From an uncultured Lachnospiraceae bacterium (lineage in GTDB: Bacteria > Bacillota > Clostridia > Lachnospirales > Lachnospiraceae), in contig CATJIO010000104.1 in NCBI GenBank assembly GCA_949740725.1, positions 1 to 64,000 of the forward strand: 64,000 bases of DNA. The letters run 5' to 3'. Shown here in pieces: positions 9,241 through 18,198 of this stretch. Under the pieces are notes generated by a model that did not search any database, was not told the DNA's origin, and saw only the letters and a program-made list of their open reading frames with translations. Position 1 is the stretch's first letter. Each line of letters begins with the position of its first letter. The position numbers and the translations under genes were made by a program.

Positions 9241-10168
9241 TAAGATGAAAAAAATGTTAGAAAGCCCGATTGTCTGGCCTGTGGTAGGCTGCGTTATCCT
9301 TTACGCCCTTATTTGCGCTGTGTCTGGGGCGGTAAATGTGCGTGTAATCACATCCGGCTTGAAGCTTTGCGTGTTTGCAATGCTGCTGGGCATTGCCCAG
9401 ATGATTGTGGTAACAAGCGGAAAAGGCGCCATTGATATTTCCCAAAAATACATTCTCACATTGACCGCCTACATATCTTGTGAGCTGATGCAGTATAACA
9501 TTCCCCTGGGACTGGGAATGGCTATTGTGGTGGGAATGACCTGCGGATTGATCAATGCCTGTATTAACGTGTACCTGAATATCCACGCAATGATCACAAC
9601 CATGGCAACCGGCTACCTGTATTATACCGTAATCTTGCTGGTATCCAATAAATTTGCCAATTCCCCTAACGACGCTTTTGTGAAGTTTACCAATGCCAAT
9701 GTATTTGGCATCAATTCCATGACGGCTATCGCCATCGTGATTGCCATTGTTCTGTACCTTGTTTTGTATAAATCAAAATATGGTATGAATCTCCATGCAG
9801 TAGGGCAAAAACGGGAAGCCGCCAGGCTGGCTGGCATCAACGTCAATAAAACCGTTATCACGGCATTTGTGATCAACGGAGCGCTTTGCGGTCTTGCCGG
9901 GGCGCTAAACGCGGCATACTGCGGCGGGGCGAACCAGGATCTTGGAACCACCTACTTCCTTCCCTCCATCGCGGCCTGCTTTGTGGGCGGAACCAACGCA
10001 GCGGGAGGTAAATCCAATATTATTGCCGTATGCATTGGTGCGTTCATGATGACTCTGATGTCCACCTTCTTAAATGCGGCGAATATCAGTATTGGCGGCC
10101 AGCGTCTGATACAGGGTATTTTTATCGTTCTGCTGCTGGTTGCAGCGACAAAAAATTCGACGAAATAG
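9233..10168 (+). CDS. Ribose-type ABC transporter permease
   Basis: The 311-residue protein has about eight to ten membrane segments and the BPD_transp_2 pattern (GLKLCVFAMLLGIAQMIVVT, INACINVYLNIHAMITTMATG, VGQKREAARLAGINV). It is the second permease half, working with the fused protein upstream as a heterodimer. GTG at 9233 follows AAAGGAG (9216-9222); GTG 9224 or ATG 9245 are alternatives. It is translationally coupled to the upstream gene by an 8-nt overlap and is the last gene of the operon. Confidence 0.9.
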   Translation: MNNKMKKMLESPIVWPVVGCVILYALICAVSGAVNVRVITSGLKLCVFAMLLGIAQMIVVTSGKGAIDISQKYILTLTAYISCELMQYNIPLGLGMAIVVGMTCGLINACINVYLNIHAMITTMATGYLYYTVILLVSNKFANSPNDAFVKFTNANVFGINSMTAIAIVIAIVLYLVLYKSKYGMNLHAVGQKREAARLAGINVNKTVITAFVINGALCGLAGALNAAYCGGANQDLGTTYFLPSIAACFVGGTNAAGGKSNIIAVCIGAFMMTLMSTFLNAANISIGGQRLIQGIFIVLLLVAATKNSTK

Positions 10169-10172
10169 CCGG

Positions 10173-10224
10173 AAAAGGCCAGGGCGTCTGTCCATACATT
10201 TGGAGCCGCCCTGGCCTTTTTGCT
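10173..10224 (+). terminator. Strong rho-independent terminator of the ABC operon
   Basis: A 14-bp perfect stem (10173-10186 with 10207-10220), GC-rich in its centre, runs into a short T tract. It closes the 3686-10168 operon. Confidence 0.9.
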
Positions 10225-10257
10225 GTGTACTGCTTCGATAAGGCAAGTACAGAAGCT

Positions 10258-12000
10258 CTACGATTCACTTGAAACAGAAGCACTCAGCTGCTGATTCGCA
10301 AACAATCTTCCCAACTCCCACGTTAATGCGTTAAAATCAACGGGCTTGGCTAAATGGGCATTCATTCCAGCGCACAAGGATTTATGCATGTCCTCAGAAA
10401 AGGCATCTGCGCTGATGGCAATAATAGGGATATAGAGGGCGTCCTCATGGCCAGAGGTGCGTATGGCGTGGGCAGCCTCATGGCCATTCATCACTGGCAT
10501 GCGGATATCCATGAGGACGGCATCATAATATCCTGGCTCATGGCCAAGGAAACAGTTTAAGGCAATCTGGCCATTTTCCGCCTCATCTACCAGGGATGAC
10601 TTCTCCTCCAACAATTCCCGCATGATCTCCCGATTTAAGTCATTGTCATCCACCAGAAGAAAGCGGCGCCCGGAAAACAGCGCATCATCAGAAAGGTTAT
10701 TGGCGGCGGTCAGAAGCAAGGTTTCATCGGTGATTTTTGTTCCGTTGTGACGGGCGATCCTCAAGGGAAGGTGGATGCGAAAGGTAGATCCCTTCCCTAG
10801 CGTGCTCTGCACCTCGATTGTGCCTCCCATGAGCATAATCAGGTTGTGAGTAATGGCAAGACCTAGACCAGAGCCATTTACCTCAGTGCGGGCCCAGTTA
10901 TTTTCCTGGGTAAAGGTGGTAAAGAGGCGGGATTGAAACTCCTTGCTCATGCCGATTCCATTATCCCGGATGATAAAGCTGAGATTGGCATAATCTGGAT
11001 TGGTTGCTGGGAATTCAGTGACTTCCAGCTGAATGGTTCCGCCAAAATCGGTGAATTTGACTGCGTTCTTGATAATATTTACCAGTATCTGGTTAATGCG
11101 CATCACATCACCCACCAGGTGGTTGTGCCGCACATGGTGGATGGAGGTGGAAAGGGTTTGGTTTCGCTTCTGGGCCTCTGGCTGCATCGTGGTGATGATG
11201 GACTGGATGAGTTCATTTAACTCCAACTGGGTTTCCACAAGATTGATCTTCCCGGATTCCAGCTTGCTCATATCCAGCACATGGTTTACCATATCTCGCA
11301 TGTGGTAGGAAGCCAGCTCGATTTTTCGGAGGCAGTCCGCCACTTTTACCGGCTCATCCAGGTGGGCTGTGGCGATGGCGGTCATACCGATAATACCGTT
11401 CATGGGGGTGCGGATGTCGTGGCTCATGGCAGACAAAAATTCGCTTTTTGCATGGCTTGCCTTTAAGGCAGTGCGCTCCTCATTCACGTCCATAAAGGCG
11501 ACGATAATATTGCTGATGCTGCCATCAGGGAGGGAGGAGGATAGGATCAAGTGCATCCGATACCAGCGGTAGTCTCCATTCAGCAGCCGCCGGTAAGTAA
11601 AGGCGTAGGAAGGATTCTCCGAGGTTAACTGTGTTTTTGCATATTCTCTGGATCCCAGGGATGCCACCATTTCCTGATCCTCTATAAAAACGGAATTGGC
11701 CACATAGTCCTTTAGAATCTGATCATAGCTGCCGTCCAGACAGTCAGTGAAACGCTCTTTGCAGTTTGCGGCTACGAAGTGGCAGGCATCCGTAAGAAAA
11801 TTAACATAATAGGTATCCAAAAATAATTTATTCAGGGTCAGCAGGATTTCCCGCTGTTCTCCGGACATGGATAAAAAGGTTTCCATGGTTTTATTTTTTT
11901 GTTCCAGCTGTTCTTTGAGGAGGGAAATTTCGGCCTCCAGCTGGACAATTCTTTCCTGGCAGCTGGATAAGCTATCAGGTGGGGCTTGGAGATGATTCAT
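10258..12000 (-). CDS. Soluble hybrid sensor histidine kinase (PAS-HisKA-HATPase-REC)
   Basis: The 580-residue protein has no membrane segment. The order is an N-terminal coiled coil (about residues 10-45), a PAS-like sensor region (60-175, with a YRWYRMHL segment), HisKA with the phospho-accepting His in SHDIRTPMNGIIG (about residue 192), an HATPase with DNGIGMS and GSGLGLAI, and a C-terminal receiver (from about 445, LLVDDNDLN, phosphorylatable Asp in LMDIRMP, Lys in LAKPVD). The ATG at 12000 has GGAGG 9 nt upstream; GTG 12006 is too close. It is monocistronic with no obvious partner, so the output would need a separate HPt protein or response regulator. Confidence 0.93.
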   Translation of the reverse strand: MNHLQAPPDSLSSCQERIVQLEAEISLLKEQLEQKNKTMETFLSMSGEQREILLTLNKLFLDTYYVNFLTDACHFVAANCKERFTDCLDGSYDQILKDYVANSVFIEDQEMVASLGSREYAKTQLTSENPSYAFTYRRLLNGDYRWYRMHLILSSSLPDGSISNIIVAFMDVNEERTALKASHAKSEFLSAMSHDIRTPMNGIIGMTAIATAHLDEPVKVADCLRKIELASYHMRDMVNHVLDMSKLESGKINLVETQLELNELIQSIITTMQPEAQKRNQTLSTSIHHVRHNHLVGDVMRINQILVNIIKNAVKFTDFGGTIQLEVTEFPATNPDYANLSFIIRDNGIGMSKEFQSRLFTTFTQENNWARTEVNGSGLGLAITHNLIMLMGGTIEVQSTLGKGSTFRIHLPLRIARHNGTKITDETLLLTAANNLSDDALFSGRRFLLVDDNDLNREIMRELLEEKSSLVDEAENGQIALNCFLGHEPGYYDAVLMDIRMPVMNGHEAAHAIRTSGHEDALYIPIIAISADAFSEDMHKSLCAGMNAHLAKPVDFNALTWELGRLFANQQLSASVSSES

Positions 12001-12303
12001 CGACACCGGCCTCCTTCTGTTTGGGTTCCTGTCTATGTCTTTTTGGTGATAATGCTATTATACATGGGAAGGCGGGGATTTAACAAGTTATTTATTGAAT
12101 AAATTTTGGCGTTTTTCCTGGATTTAGGGGGCTGTGATGCAACAATTCCATTAAAACTAACGAATATATGGATAGATTGAATAATTTTAGACGAAGAACC
12201 GTCTACCATTTTCTGACTTTTTGTGATACAATGTACATTAGAATGATTCGTGGCAATACTATCAGTAATATGGACAAAAAATCATAAAAAGGAGAAGAAG
12301 AGT

Positions 12304-13824
12304 ATGCTGGAAAAAATTGATTTGTCTGTAAAGGTAGAAAAGTCGGTTTATAAACAGGCAATGGAGGAGATGGAGCAAAAATTGGGACTCCTGCAGCGCA
12401 AATGCAAAGACACGGGGATTCCAGTGATGATCCTGTTTGACGGGATGGGGGCGGCCGGGAAAGGGGTCCAGATTAACCGTTTGATTCAGGTGATGGATCC
12501 CAGAGGATTTTCAGTCTACGCCAGCAATCGTCCTACAGAGGAGGAGCGCTACCGTCCGTTTTTGTGGAGCTATTGGACCAAGACGCCGGCCAGAGGGCGG
12601 ATTGCGATTTTTGACCGGAGTTGGTATCGCAGAGTACAGGTGGATCGTTTTGACGGCCTGACGGAGGAGCACGATCTTCCCAGCGCGTTTCAGGATATTA
12701 CTTCTTTTGAAAAGCAGCTGTCCGATGACGGGACTGTGATTATCAAACTATTCCTCTACATTTCCAAGGAAGAACAGAAGAAGCGGTTTAAAAAGCTGGC
12801 ATCTTCCAAGGAGACGTCTTGGCGGGTCAGGGAATCGGATTGGGCGCGGAATAAGGAGTATGACCGGTTCCTGAGGATTAATGAGGAGATGCTGGAGCAG
12901 ACGGACACAAAGTTTGCCCCCTGGACAATCATTGAAGCCACGGACAAGAATTATGCGGCGATGAAAATTATGTCTACCGTCACTAGCCGTTTGGAGTATG
13001 AGCTGGAAAAACGGACAGAGGAGAAGGCGGAGGCCAAGTCAAAGAAGAAAAAGAATGCGCCCTCTGATAAATATAAAAACGGCGTTCTCTCTGGGGTAGA
13101 CTTATCGAAGCGTCTGACCCAGGCCAAATATAAAAAGGAGCTGGATGAGCTGCAGAAGCGTCTGGAGATTCTTCACAGTGAGATTTACCGTCTGCGGATT
13201 CCCGTGGTCATCGGCTTTGAAGGATGGGACGCGGGAGGAAAGGGAGGCGCTATCCCCCGCCTTACCAGCCGCTTGGATCCCAGAGGATATCAGGTGAATC
13301 CCACCGCTTCCCCCAATGACATCGAGAAGGTTCATCACTATTTGTGGCGGTTCTGGAATAATGTGCCAAAGGCCGGCCATATTGCTATTTTTGATCGGCC
13401 CTGGTATGGCCGGGTAAAGGTGGAGCGGATCGAAGGTTTCTGCACGGAAGATGAGTGGAAGCGGGCTTATCAGGAAATCAACGAAATGGAAGCCCACATG
13501 GCCAATGCCGGGGCGGTCGTGTTAAAATTCTGGCTCCACATTGATAAGGATGAACAGGAGCGTCGGTTTAAGGAGCGGATGGAGAATCCGGCCAAGCAGT
13601 GGAAGATTACTGATGAGGACTGGAGGAACCGGGAGAAATGGGATCTCTATGAGGAGGCGGTGAATGAGATGCTGGTGCGAACCTCCACCACCTATGCCCC
13701 CTGGATCGTGGTCGAGGGGAATGATAAGTATTACGCCCGGGTGAAGGTCGTGCAGACCGTTGTGGAGGCGCTGGAGGCGAAGATTAAGGAAGTAAACAAG
13801 GCCCGGAAACATAAGTCCTTATGA
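12304..13824 (+). CDS. Polyphosphate kinase 2 family, tandem-domain (polyP:AMP phosphotransferase-like)
   Basis: The 506-residue protein contains two PPK2 domains (about residues 15-230 and 265-495). Each has a P-loop: DGMGAAGKGVQI in the first and GWDAGGKGGAI in the second, and each has an FDRSWYRRV or FDRPWYGRV motif. This two-domain form is typical of class II PPK2 enzymes, which phosphorylate AMP to ADP with polyphosphate. The second domain looks closer to catalytically competent consensus, as usual in this class. Residues 240-262 are a lysine-rich linker. The ATG at 12304 follows AAAAGGAGAAGAAG. It starts a run with the flavoprotein and cmk-ispH-rpsA genes. Confidence 0.92.
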   Translation: MLEKIDLSVKVEKSVYKQAMEEMEQKLGLLQRKCKDTGIPVMILFDGMGAAGKGVQINRLIQVMDPRGFSVYASNRPTEEERYRPFLWSYWTKTPARGRIAIFDRSWYRRVQVDRFDGLTEEHDLPSAFQDITSFEKQLSDDGTVIIKLFLYISKEEQKKRFKKLASSKETSWRVRESDWARNKEYDRFLRINEEMLEQTDTKFAPWTIIEATDKNYAAMKIMSTVTSRLEYELEKRTEEKAEAKSKKKKNAPSDKYKNGVLSGVDLSKRLTQAKYKKELDELQKRLEILHSEIYRLRIPVVIGFEGWDAGGKGGAIPRLTSRLDPRGYQVNPTASPNDIEKVHHYLWRFWNNVPKAGHIAIFDRPWYGRVKVERIEGFCTEDEWKRAYQEINEMEAHMANAGAVVLKFWLHIDKDEQERRFKERMENPAKQWKITDEDWRNREKWDLYEEAVNEMLVRTSTTYAPWIVVEGNDKYYARVKVVQTVVEALEAKIKEVNKARKHKSL

Positions 13825-15047
13825 GTAGGGTGATTGTGGTGGGCGGAGGCGCGGCCGGGATGATGGCCGCCATCTCCGCCGGGATGGCCGGACACCAAGT
13901 AACCATATATGAGAAGAATGAAAAACTGGGGAAAAAGGTCTATATTACCGGAAAAGGCCGGTGCAATGTCACCAATGCCTGCGATATGGAAGGGCTGTTT
14001 GAAGGAGTGGTGTCCAATCCCAAGTTTCTCTACAGCAGCTTTTACCAGTTTTCCAATCAGGACATGATGGACTTTCTGGAGCGGCAGGGCTGCCCGCTGA
14101 AGGTAGAACGGGGAAACCGAGTATTTCCCGTGTCAGATAAGTCCTCTGATGTGATTGCCGCCTTAAGGCGGGCCATGGATTCCTGCTCAGTTGCCGTTTG
14201 CCTGGGAGCTAGGGTAAGAGGGCTGATGATTCGGGATGGCCGGTGCGCAGGGATCCGGCTGGATAACGGTGAAGAAGAGGCGGACAGGGTGATAGTGGCC
14301 AGCGGCGGTCTGTCTTATCCGGCAACTGGCTCGACGGGCGACGGCTATGACTGGGCCAGGGCGGCGGGACATACGGTGACTCCCTTAAGCCCCGCTCTGG
14401 TGCCTCTTGTGCTTTCTGAGGAAGAAGGAAAATCGCTTCAGGGGCTTTCTCTTAAGAATATTGAGATCTGGATCCATCAGGGGAAAAAGGAGCTATACCG
14501 GGAATTTGGCGAGATGCTTTTTACCCATTTCGGGGTGAGCGGGCCAGTGATTCTTTCTGCCAGCAGCTTTATTGCCAGAAAGGTAGGAAAGTCGCCGCTG
14601 ATTCTTTCGGTTGATTTAAAGCCAGCGCTGACCTTACAGCAGCTGGACAACCGGATTTTAAGGGATTTTGAAGGGAGAATGAATAAACAGTTTAAAAATT
14701 CTCTTTCCCAGCTATTGCCAGCCAGGCTGATTCCTGTTATGATAAGCAGAAGCGGGATTCATCCGGATAAACAGGTGAATGAGGTGACCAGAGAGGAACG
14801 CCATCGTCTGGCAGAGACGCTGAAGGATTTACGGTTTACGATAACTGGGCTTCGGGATTATCAAGAAGCGATTATCACTCAGGGGGGAGTTTCGGTAAAG
14901 GAGATTCATCCCTCCACTATGGAATCCAAGAGGGTTCCGGGGCTTTACTTCGCGGGGGAGGTTCTTGACTTAGATGGGGTGACCGGAGGATACAATCTTC
15001 AGATTGCCTGGTCTACCGGATGGACTGCCGGGGCATCCATGCCCTGA
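13821..15047 (+). CDS. HI0933/YtfP-family FAD-dependent oxidoreductase
   Basis: The 408-residue flavoprotein has an N-terminal FAD dinucleotide fold (VIVVGGGAAGMMAAISA), the family marker GKKVYITGKGRCNVTN (about residues 35-50) and a C-terminal FAD-binding segment (YFAGEVLDLDGVTGGYNLQIAWSTG). Members of the HI0933 family are of uncertain physiological function. The start ATG overlaps the PPK2 stop (ATGA), so translation is probably coupled. In Clostridia the gene very often precedes cmk-ispH, as here. Confidence 0.92.
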   Translation: MSRVIVVGGGAAGMMAAISAGMAGHQVTIYEKNEKLGKKVYITGKGRCNVTNACDMEGLFEGVVSNPKFLYSSFYQFSNQDMMDFLERQGCPLKVERGNRVFPVSDKSSDVIAALRRAMDSCSVAVCLGARVRGLMIRDGRCAGIRLDNGEEEADRVIVASGGLSYPATGSTGDGYDWARAAGHTVTPLSPALVPLVLSEEEGKSLQGLSLKNIEIWIHQGKKELYREFGEMLFTHFGVSGPVILSASSFIARKVGKSPLILSVDLKPALTLQQLDNRILRDFEGRMNKQFKNSLSQLLPARLIPVMISRSGIHPDKQVNEVTREERHRLAETLKDLRFTITGLRDYQEAIITQGGVSVKEIHPSTMESKRVPGLYFAGEVLDLDGVTGGYNLQIAWSTGWTAGASMP

Positions 15048-15083
15048 GCAGCGCCGCAAACCAGAATAGAAAGAGGATAAGGT

Positions 15084-15767
15084 ATGCAGCATTTTAATAT
15101 CGCAATCGATGGTCCTGCGGGAGCGGGGAAGAGCACTATCGCCAGGGCGGCAGCTGCAAGGCTGGGATTTATCTATGTGGATACGGGAGCGATGTACCGC
15201 GCCATGGCCTTGTATGTGCTGAGAAATAACATTCAGGCTTCCGGGGAAGGGGAGATTGCAGCGGCCTGTCAAAAGGCCGATATTACCATCCGCTATGAGG
15301 AAGGCAGACAGCAGGTTTGGCTGAACGGCGAGGACGTTTCCACCCAGATCCGTGCTGAGGAGGTAGGGAATCTGACCAGTCAGATTTCCGTCTATCTTCC
15401 GGTGAGGGAAAAGCTTCTGGAATTACAGCGGCAGCTGGCCGAAAGCAATGACGTAATCATGGACGGGCGGGATATTGGGACCTGTGTGCTTCCAGGCGCC
15501 CAGGTAAAGATTTATCTTACAGCAAGCTCCAGTGTGCGGGCAGAGCGCCGTTTCCGGGAATTGTCAGAAAAGGGGTTTTCCTGTGATTTAGCGGCCATCG
15601 AAAAGGATATCATTGACCGGGATTACCGGGATATGCACCGGGAGTATGCACCGTTAAAGCAGGCGGAGGACGCCGTCTACCTGGACACCTCTTATTTGAG
15701 CATGGAAGAGGTCATAAGCAGGGTGATTGACATTGCTAAGGAACGGGGGCTTAAGCTTGAAGGATAG
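15084..15767 (+). CDS. cmk: Cytidylate kinase
   Basis: The 227-residue NMP kinase phosphorylates CMP/dCMP. It has the P-loop IDGPAGAGKSTIA (about residues 7-19), the CMP-binding motif YVDTGAMYRA, MDGRDIGT and a LID-type segment SVRAERR. RBS AGAGGA is 9 nt upstream of the ATG. The gene is followed after 4 nt by ispH, so the two are probably coupled. Confidence 0.97.
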   Translation: MQHFNIAIDGPAGAGKSTIARAAAARLGFIYVDTGAMYRAMALYVLRNNIQASGEGEIAAACQKADITIRYEEGRQQVWLNGEDVSTQIRAEEVGNLTSQISVYLPVREKLLELQRQLAESNDVIMDGRDIGTCVLPGAQVKIYLTASSSVRAERRFRELSEKGFSCDLAAIEKDIIDRDYRDMHREYAPLKQAEDAVYLDTSYLSMEEVISRVIDIAKERGLKLEG

Positions 15768-15771
15768 GGAG

Positions 15772-16638
15772 ATGGATATAGGTCCGGAGGTGATCGTGGC
15801 CAGGACCGCCGGTTTTTGTTTCGGCGTGGAGCGGGCGGTAGAAAAGGTGAATGAACAGATCCGGGAGAAAAAGGATAAGAGCATTTACACTTACGGCCCT
15901 ATTATCCATAACGAAGAGGTGGTAAAGGATCTGGCGGCGCAGGGAGTAGGCGTAATTTACTCAGAGGAGGAACTGAGAAGCCTTCGGGACGGGGTGGTGA
16001 TTATCCGCTCTCATGGGGTAAGCCGTCACATATACCATATTATGAAGGAAAATGGTTTGGAAATTATCGACGCTACCTGCCCTTTTGTGAAGAAAATTCA
16101 TCGAATTGTAGAGGAGCAGAACCAGGCAGGCCGCCAGGTGGTGATCATTGGAAATGAAAATCACCCGGAGGTGGAAGGTATTAAAGGCTGGGGAGATGAG
16201 CATACTGTAGTAATCGAAACAATCGAGGACGCGGAAAATTTTATCCCGCTAAAGGGCAAATCGGTGTCTGTGGTGTCCCAAACGACATTTAATTACAATA
16301 AATTTAAAGAATTAGTTGAAAAATTTTTGAAAAAGGGTTATGATATACTTGTTCTAAATACGATTTGCAATGCAACACAGGAAAGACAAGTGGAGGCAAA
16401 GGAGATCGCTTCGAAGGTGGACACGATGATTGTCATTGGTGGCAAGAACAGCTCCAACACGCAGAAGCTATATGAAATTTGCCTCAGAGAGTGTAAAAAC
16501 ACATATTACATTCAGACACTAGACGATTTTAATCCTGAAGGTGGAAATTCTGTGCGCAAAGTAGGTATTACAGCAGGGGCGTCAACCCCGAAAAAGATTA
16601 TTGAGGAGGTTCATACTAATGTCAGAATTAAGTTTTGA
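15772..16638 (+). CDS. ispH: 4-hydroxy-3-methylbut-2-enyl diphosphate reductase (IspH)
   Basis: The 288-residue enzyme performs the last step of the MEP isoprenoid pathway with a [4Fe-4S] cluster. The conserved cysteines are visible at TAGFCFGVERAV (about residue 15), DATCPFVKK (about 99) and LNTICNATQERQ (about 195), and the E/H motifs in ENHPEVEG and TFNYNKF fit. I chose ATG 15772; TTG 15757 within the end of cmk is possible. The 3' end overlaps the rpsA start by 20 nt in a different frame. In many Clostridia these two are one fused polypeptide. Confidence 0.95.
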   Translation: MDIGPEVIVARTAGFCFGVERAVEKVNEQIREKKDKSIYTYGPIIHNEEVVKDLAAQGVGVIYSEEELRSLRDGVVIIRSHGVSRHIYHIMKENGLEIIDATCPFVKKIHRIVEEQNQAGRQVVIIGNENHPEVEGIKGWGDEHTVVIETIEDAENFIPLKGKSVSVVSQTTFNYNKFKELVEKFLKKGYDILVLNTICNATQERQVEAKEIASKVDTMIVIGGKNSSNTQKLYEICLRECKNTYYIQTLDDFNPEGGNSVRKVGITAGASTPKKIIEEVHTNVRIKF

Positions 16639-17746
16639 ACAAATGCTAGAGGAATCATTGAAGACGATACGTACAGGAGAGGTTGTCACTGGAAAGGTTA
16701 TCGATGTAAAAGAAGATGAGATCGTCTTAAATATTGGTTACAAGTCTGATGGGATTATCACCCGCAGTGAATATACCAACGAGCCTAATGTGGATTTAAC
16801 CTCCCTGGTTCATGTGGGAGATGAGATGGAGGCAAAGGTAGTAAAGGTAAATGACGGCGAAGGCCAGGTAGCCCTTTCCTATAAGAGGCTGGCAGCTGAC
16901 CGGGGAAATAAGCGTCTTGAGGAAGCCTTTAATAACCAGGAGGCGCTCACCGCAAAGGTAGTTCAGGTACTGGATGGAGGATTAAGCGTAGTGGTGGAGG
17001 AGACCAGGATCTTTATCCCTGCAAGCTTGGTATCCGATACCTATGAGAAGGATCTGTCCAAGTACGCAGGCCAGGAGATCGAGTTTGTGATTACCGAGTT
17101 TAATCCCAGAAGACATCGGGTAATCGGTGACAGAAAGCAGCTGATGGTAGCGAAAAAGGCAGCTATGCAGAAGGAACTGTTTGAGCGTATCGCGGTAGGT
17201 GACACGGTAGAGGGCGTCATTAAGAATGTTACCGATTTTGGCGCGTTTATCGACTTAGGCGGCGCGGATGGGCTGTTGCATATTTCTGAGATGAGCTGGG
17301 GCCGTGTAGAGAATCCCAAGAAGGTATTTAAGGCCGGCGAGCAGTTAAGAGTCCTGATCAAGGATATCCAGGGTGAGAAGATCGCCCTCAGTTTAAAGTT
17401 CCCGGAGGCCAATCCATGGGCAAATGCCGCCGAGAAGTATGCTGCTGGTAATGTAGTTGTGGGTCGGGTGGCACGGATGACCGATTTCGGCGCTTTTGTG
17501 GAGCTGGAACCAGGTGTGGACGCTCTCCTTCATGTGTCCCAGATCTCAAAGGAGCATGTGGATAAGCCGGCAGATGTGTTAAAGATCGGCCAGGAGGTTG
17601 AGGCTAAAATCGTTGACTTTAATGAAGTCGATCATAAGATCAGCCTGAGCATCAAGGCTTTGGCAGCGCCGGCCAGAGAATATCAGGAGGATGTGGATGT
17701 GGCAGATGTAGATATTGAAGCAGTTGCCGCAGCGCAGGAGGAATAG
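16619..17746 (+). CDS. rpsA: Ribosomal protein S1-like protein with four S1 domains
   Basis: The 375-residue protein has four OB-fold S1 repeats at about residues 18-90, 105-170, 190-260 and 275-345. The last two carry the VTDFGAFIDLGGADGLLHISEMSW-type core. It binds mRNA and supports translation initiation on weakly structured leaders. GGAGG at about 16604-16608 lies within the end of ispH. The acidic C-terminal tail (VDVADVDIEAVAAAQEE) is short. It is shorter than the six-domain proteobacterial S1, as usual in Firmicutes. Confidence 0.92.
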   Translation: MSELSFEQMLEESLKTIRTGEVVTGKVIDVKEDEIVLNIGYKSDGIITRSEYTNEPNVDLTSLVHVGDEMEAKVVKVNDGEGQVALSYKRLAADRGNKRLEEAFNNQEALTAKVVQVLDGGLSVVVEETRIFIPASLVSDTYEKDLSKYAGQEIEFVITEFNPRRHRVIGDRKQLMVAKKAAMQKELFERIAVGDTVEGVIKNVTDFGAFIDLGGADGLLHISEMSWGRVENPKKVFKAGEQLRVLIKDIQGEKIALSLKFPEANPWANAAEKYAAGNVVVGRVARMTDFGAFVELEPGVDALLHVSQISKEHVDKPADVLKIGQEVEAKIVDFNEVDHKISLSIKALAAPAREYQEDVDVADVDIEAVAAAQEE

Positions 17747-17786
17747 GATCAAAGGCGGCAGAGGGCCGCTGAGTAAAAAGATAGAC

Positions 17787-17836
17787 AAATGACGGACTGG
17801 ATTCTGTTTTTTCTTAGATTTAGCCCGTCATTTTTT
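17787..17836 (+). terminator. Terminator after rpsA
   Basis: AAATGACGG (17787-17795) pairs perfectly with CCGTCATTT (17825-17833) and is followed by TTT. The loop is long (29 nt) and T-rich. Confidence 0.75.
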
Positions 17837-17946
17837 GTGATTTACATAAAATGTGCTCACTGTTCCGTAAAATTAAGAATCATCCATCTGACTGCAAACC
17901 ACTGATCTTAAAGCGCGTTAGGTAGATAAAAAATATGGAAAAATGA

Positions 17947-17975
17947 TTGACTATTATAGAAAAATGTGATATTAT
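17947..17975 (+). promoter_or_regulatory. Promoter for the licT-type operon
   Basis: TTGACT (17947-17952), a 17-nt spacer and TATTAT (17970-17975) lie 20 nt upstream of the RAT element. Confidence 0.75.
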
Positions 17976-17994
17976 GAAAGTAACTTAATAGTCT

Positions 17995-18079
17995 GGATTG
18001 TTACTGGTAAGCAGGCAAAACCAATTTTGAAATAGTAAGAAATGTGCTTCTACTATGTCAAAATTGGTTTTTCTTTATT
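17995..18079 (+). promoter_or_regulatory. RAT antiterminator overlapping a transcription terminator
   Basis: Positions 17995-18022 match the ribonucleic antiterminator bound by BglG/LicT/SacT proteins (begins GGATTGTTACTG, ends GCAGGCAAAACC). Its 3' end overlaps the 5' arm of a perfect 13-bp terminator stem (18018-18030 with 18058-18070), which is followed by TTTTTCTTTATT. Binding of the antiterminator to RAT would prevent terminator formation. The element precedes the antiterminator gene itself, so expression is autoregulated. Confidence 0.93.
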
Positions 18080-18198
18080 CCCAAGATGAAATAGCCAAGT
18101 GTAATGTTTTCATAAGTATTTGGAAACAATGTGCCCCACTGTGTTGGGCCATGTCCCGGGAGCTACTTGTTTTTTGCTTTAAGAAAAGAGAAAGTCCG

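Noticed and set aside
12188..12204. TAGACG/CGTCTA inverted repeat before the PPK2 gene
   Set aside because: A 6-bp stem without T run or clear relation to the promoter; likely chance.
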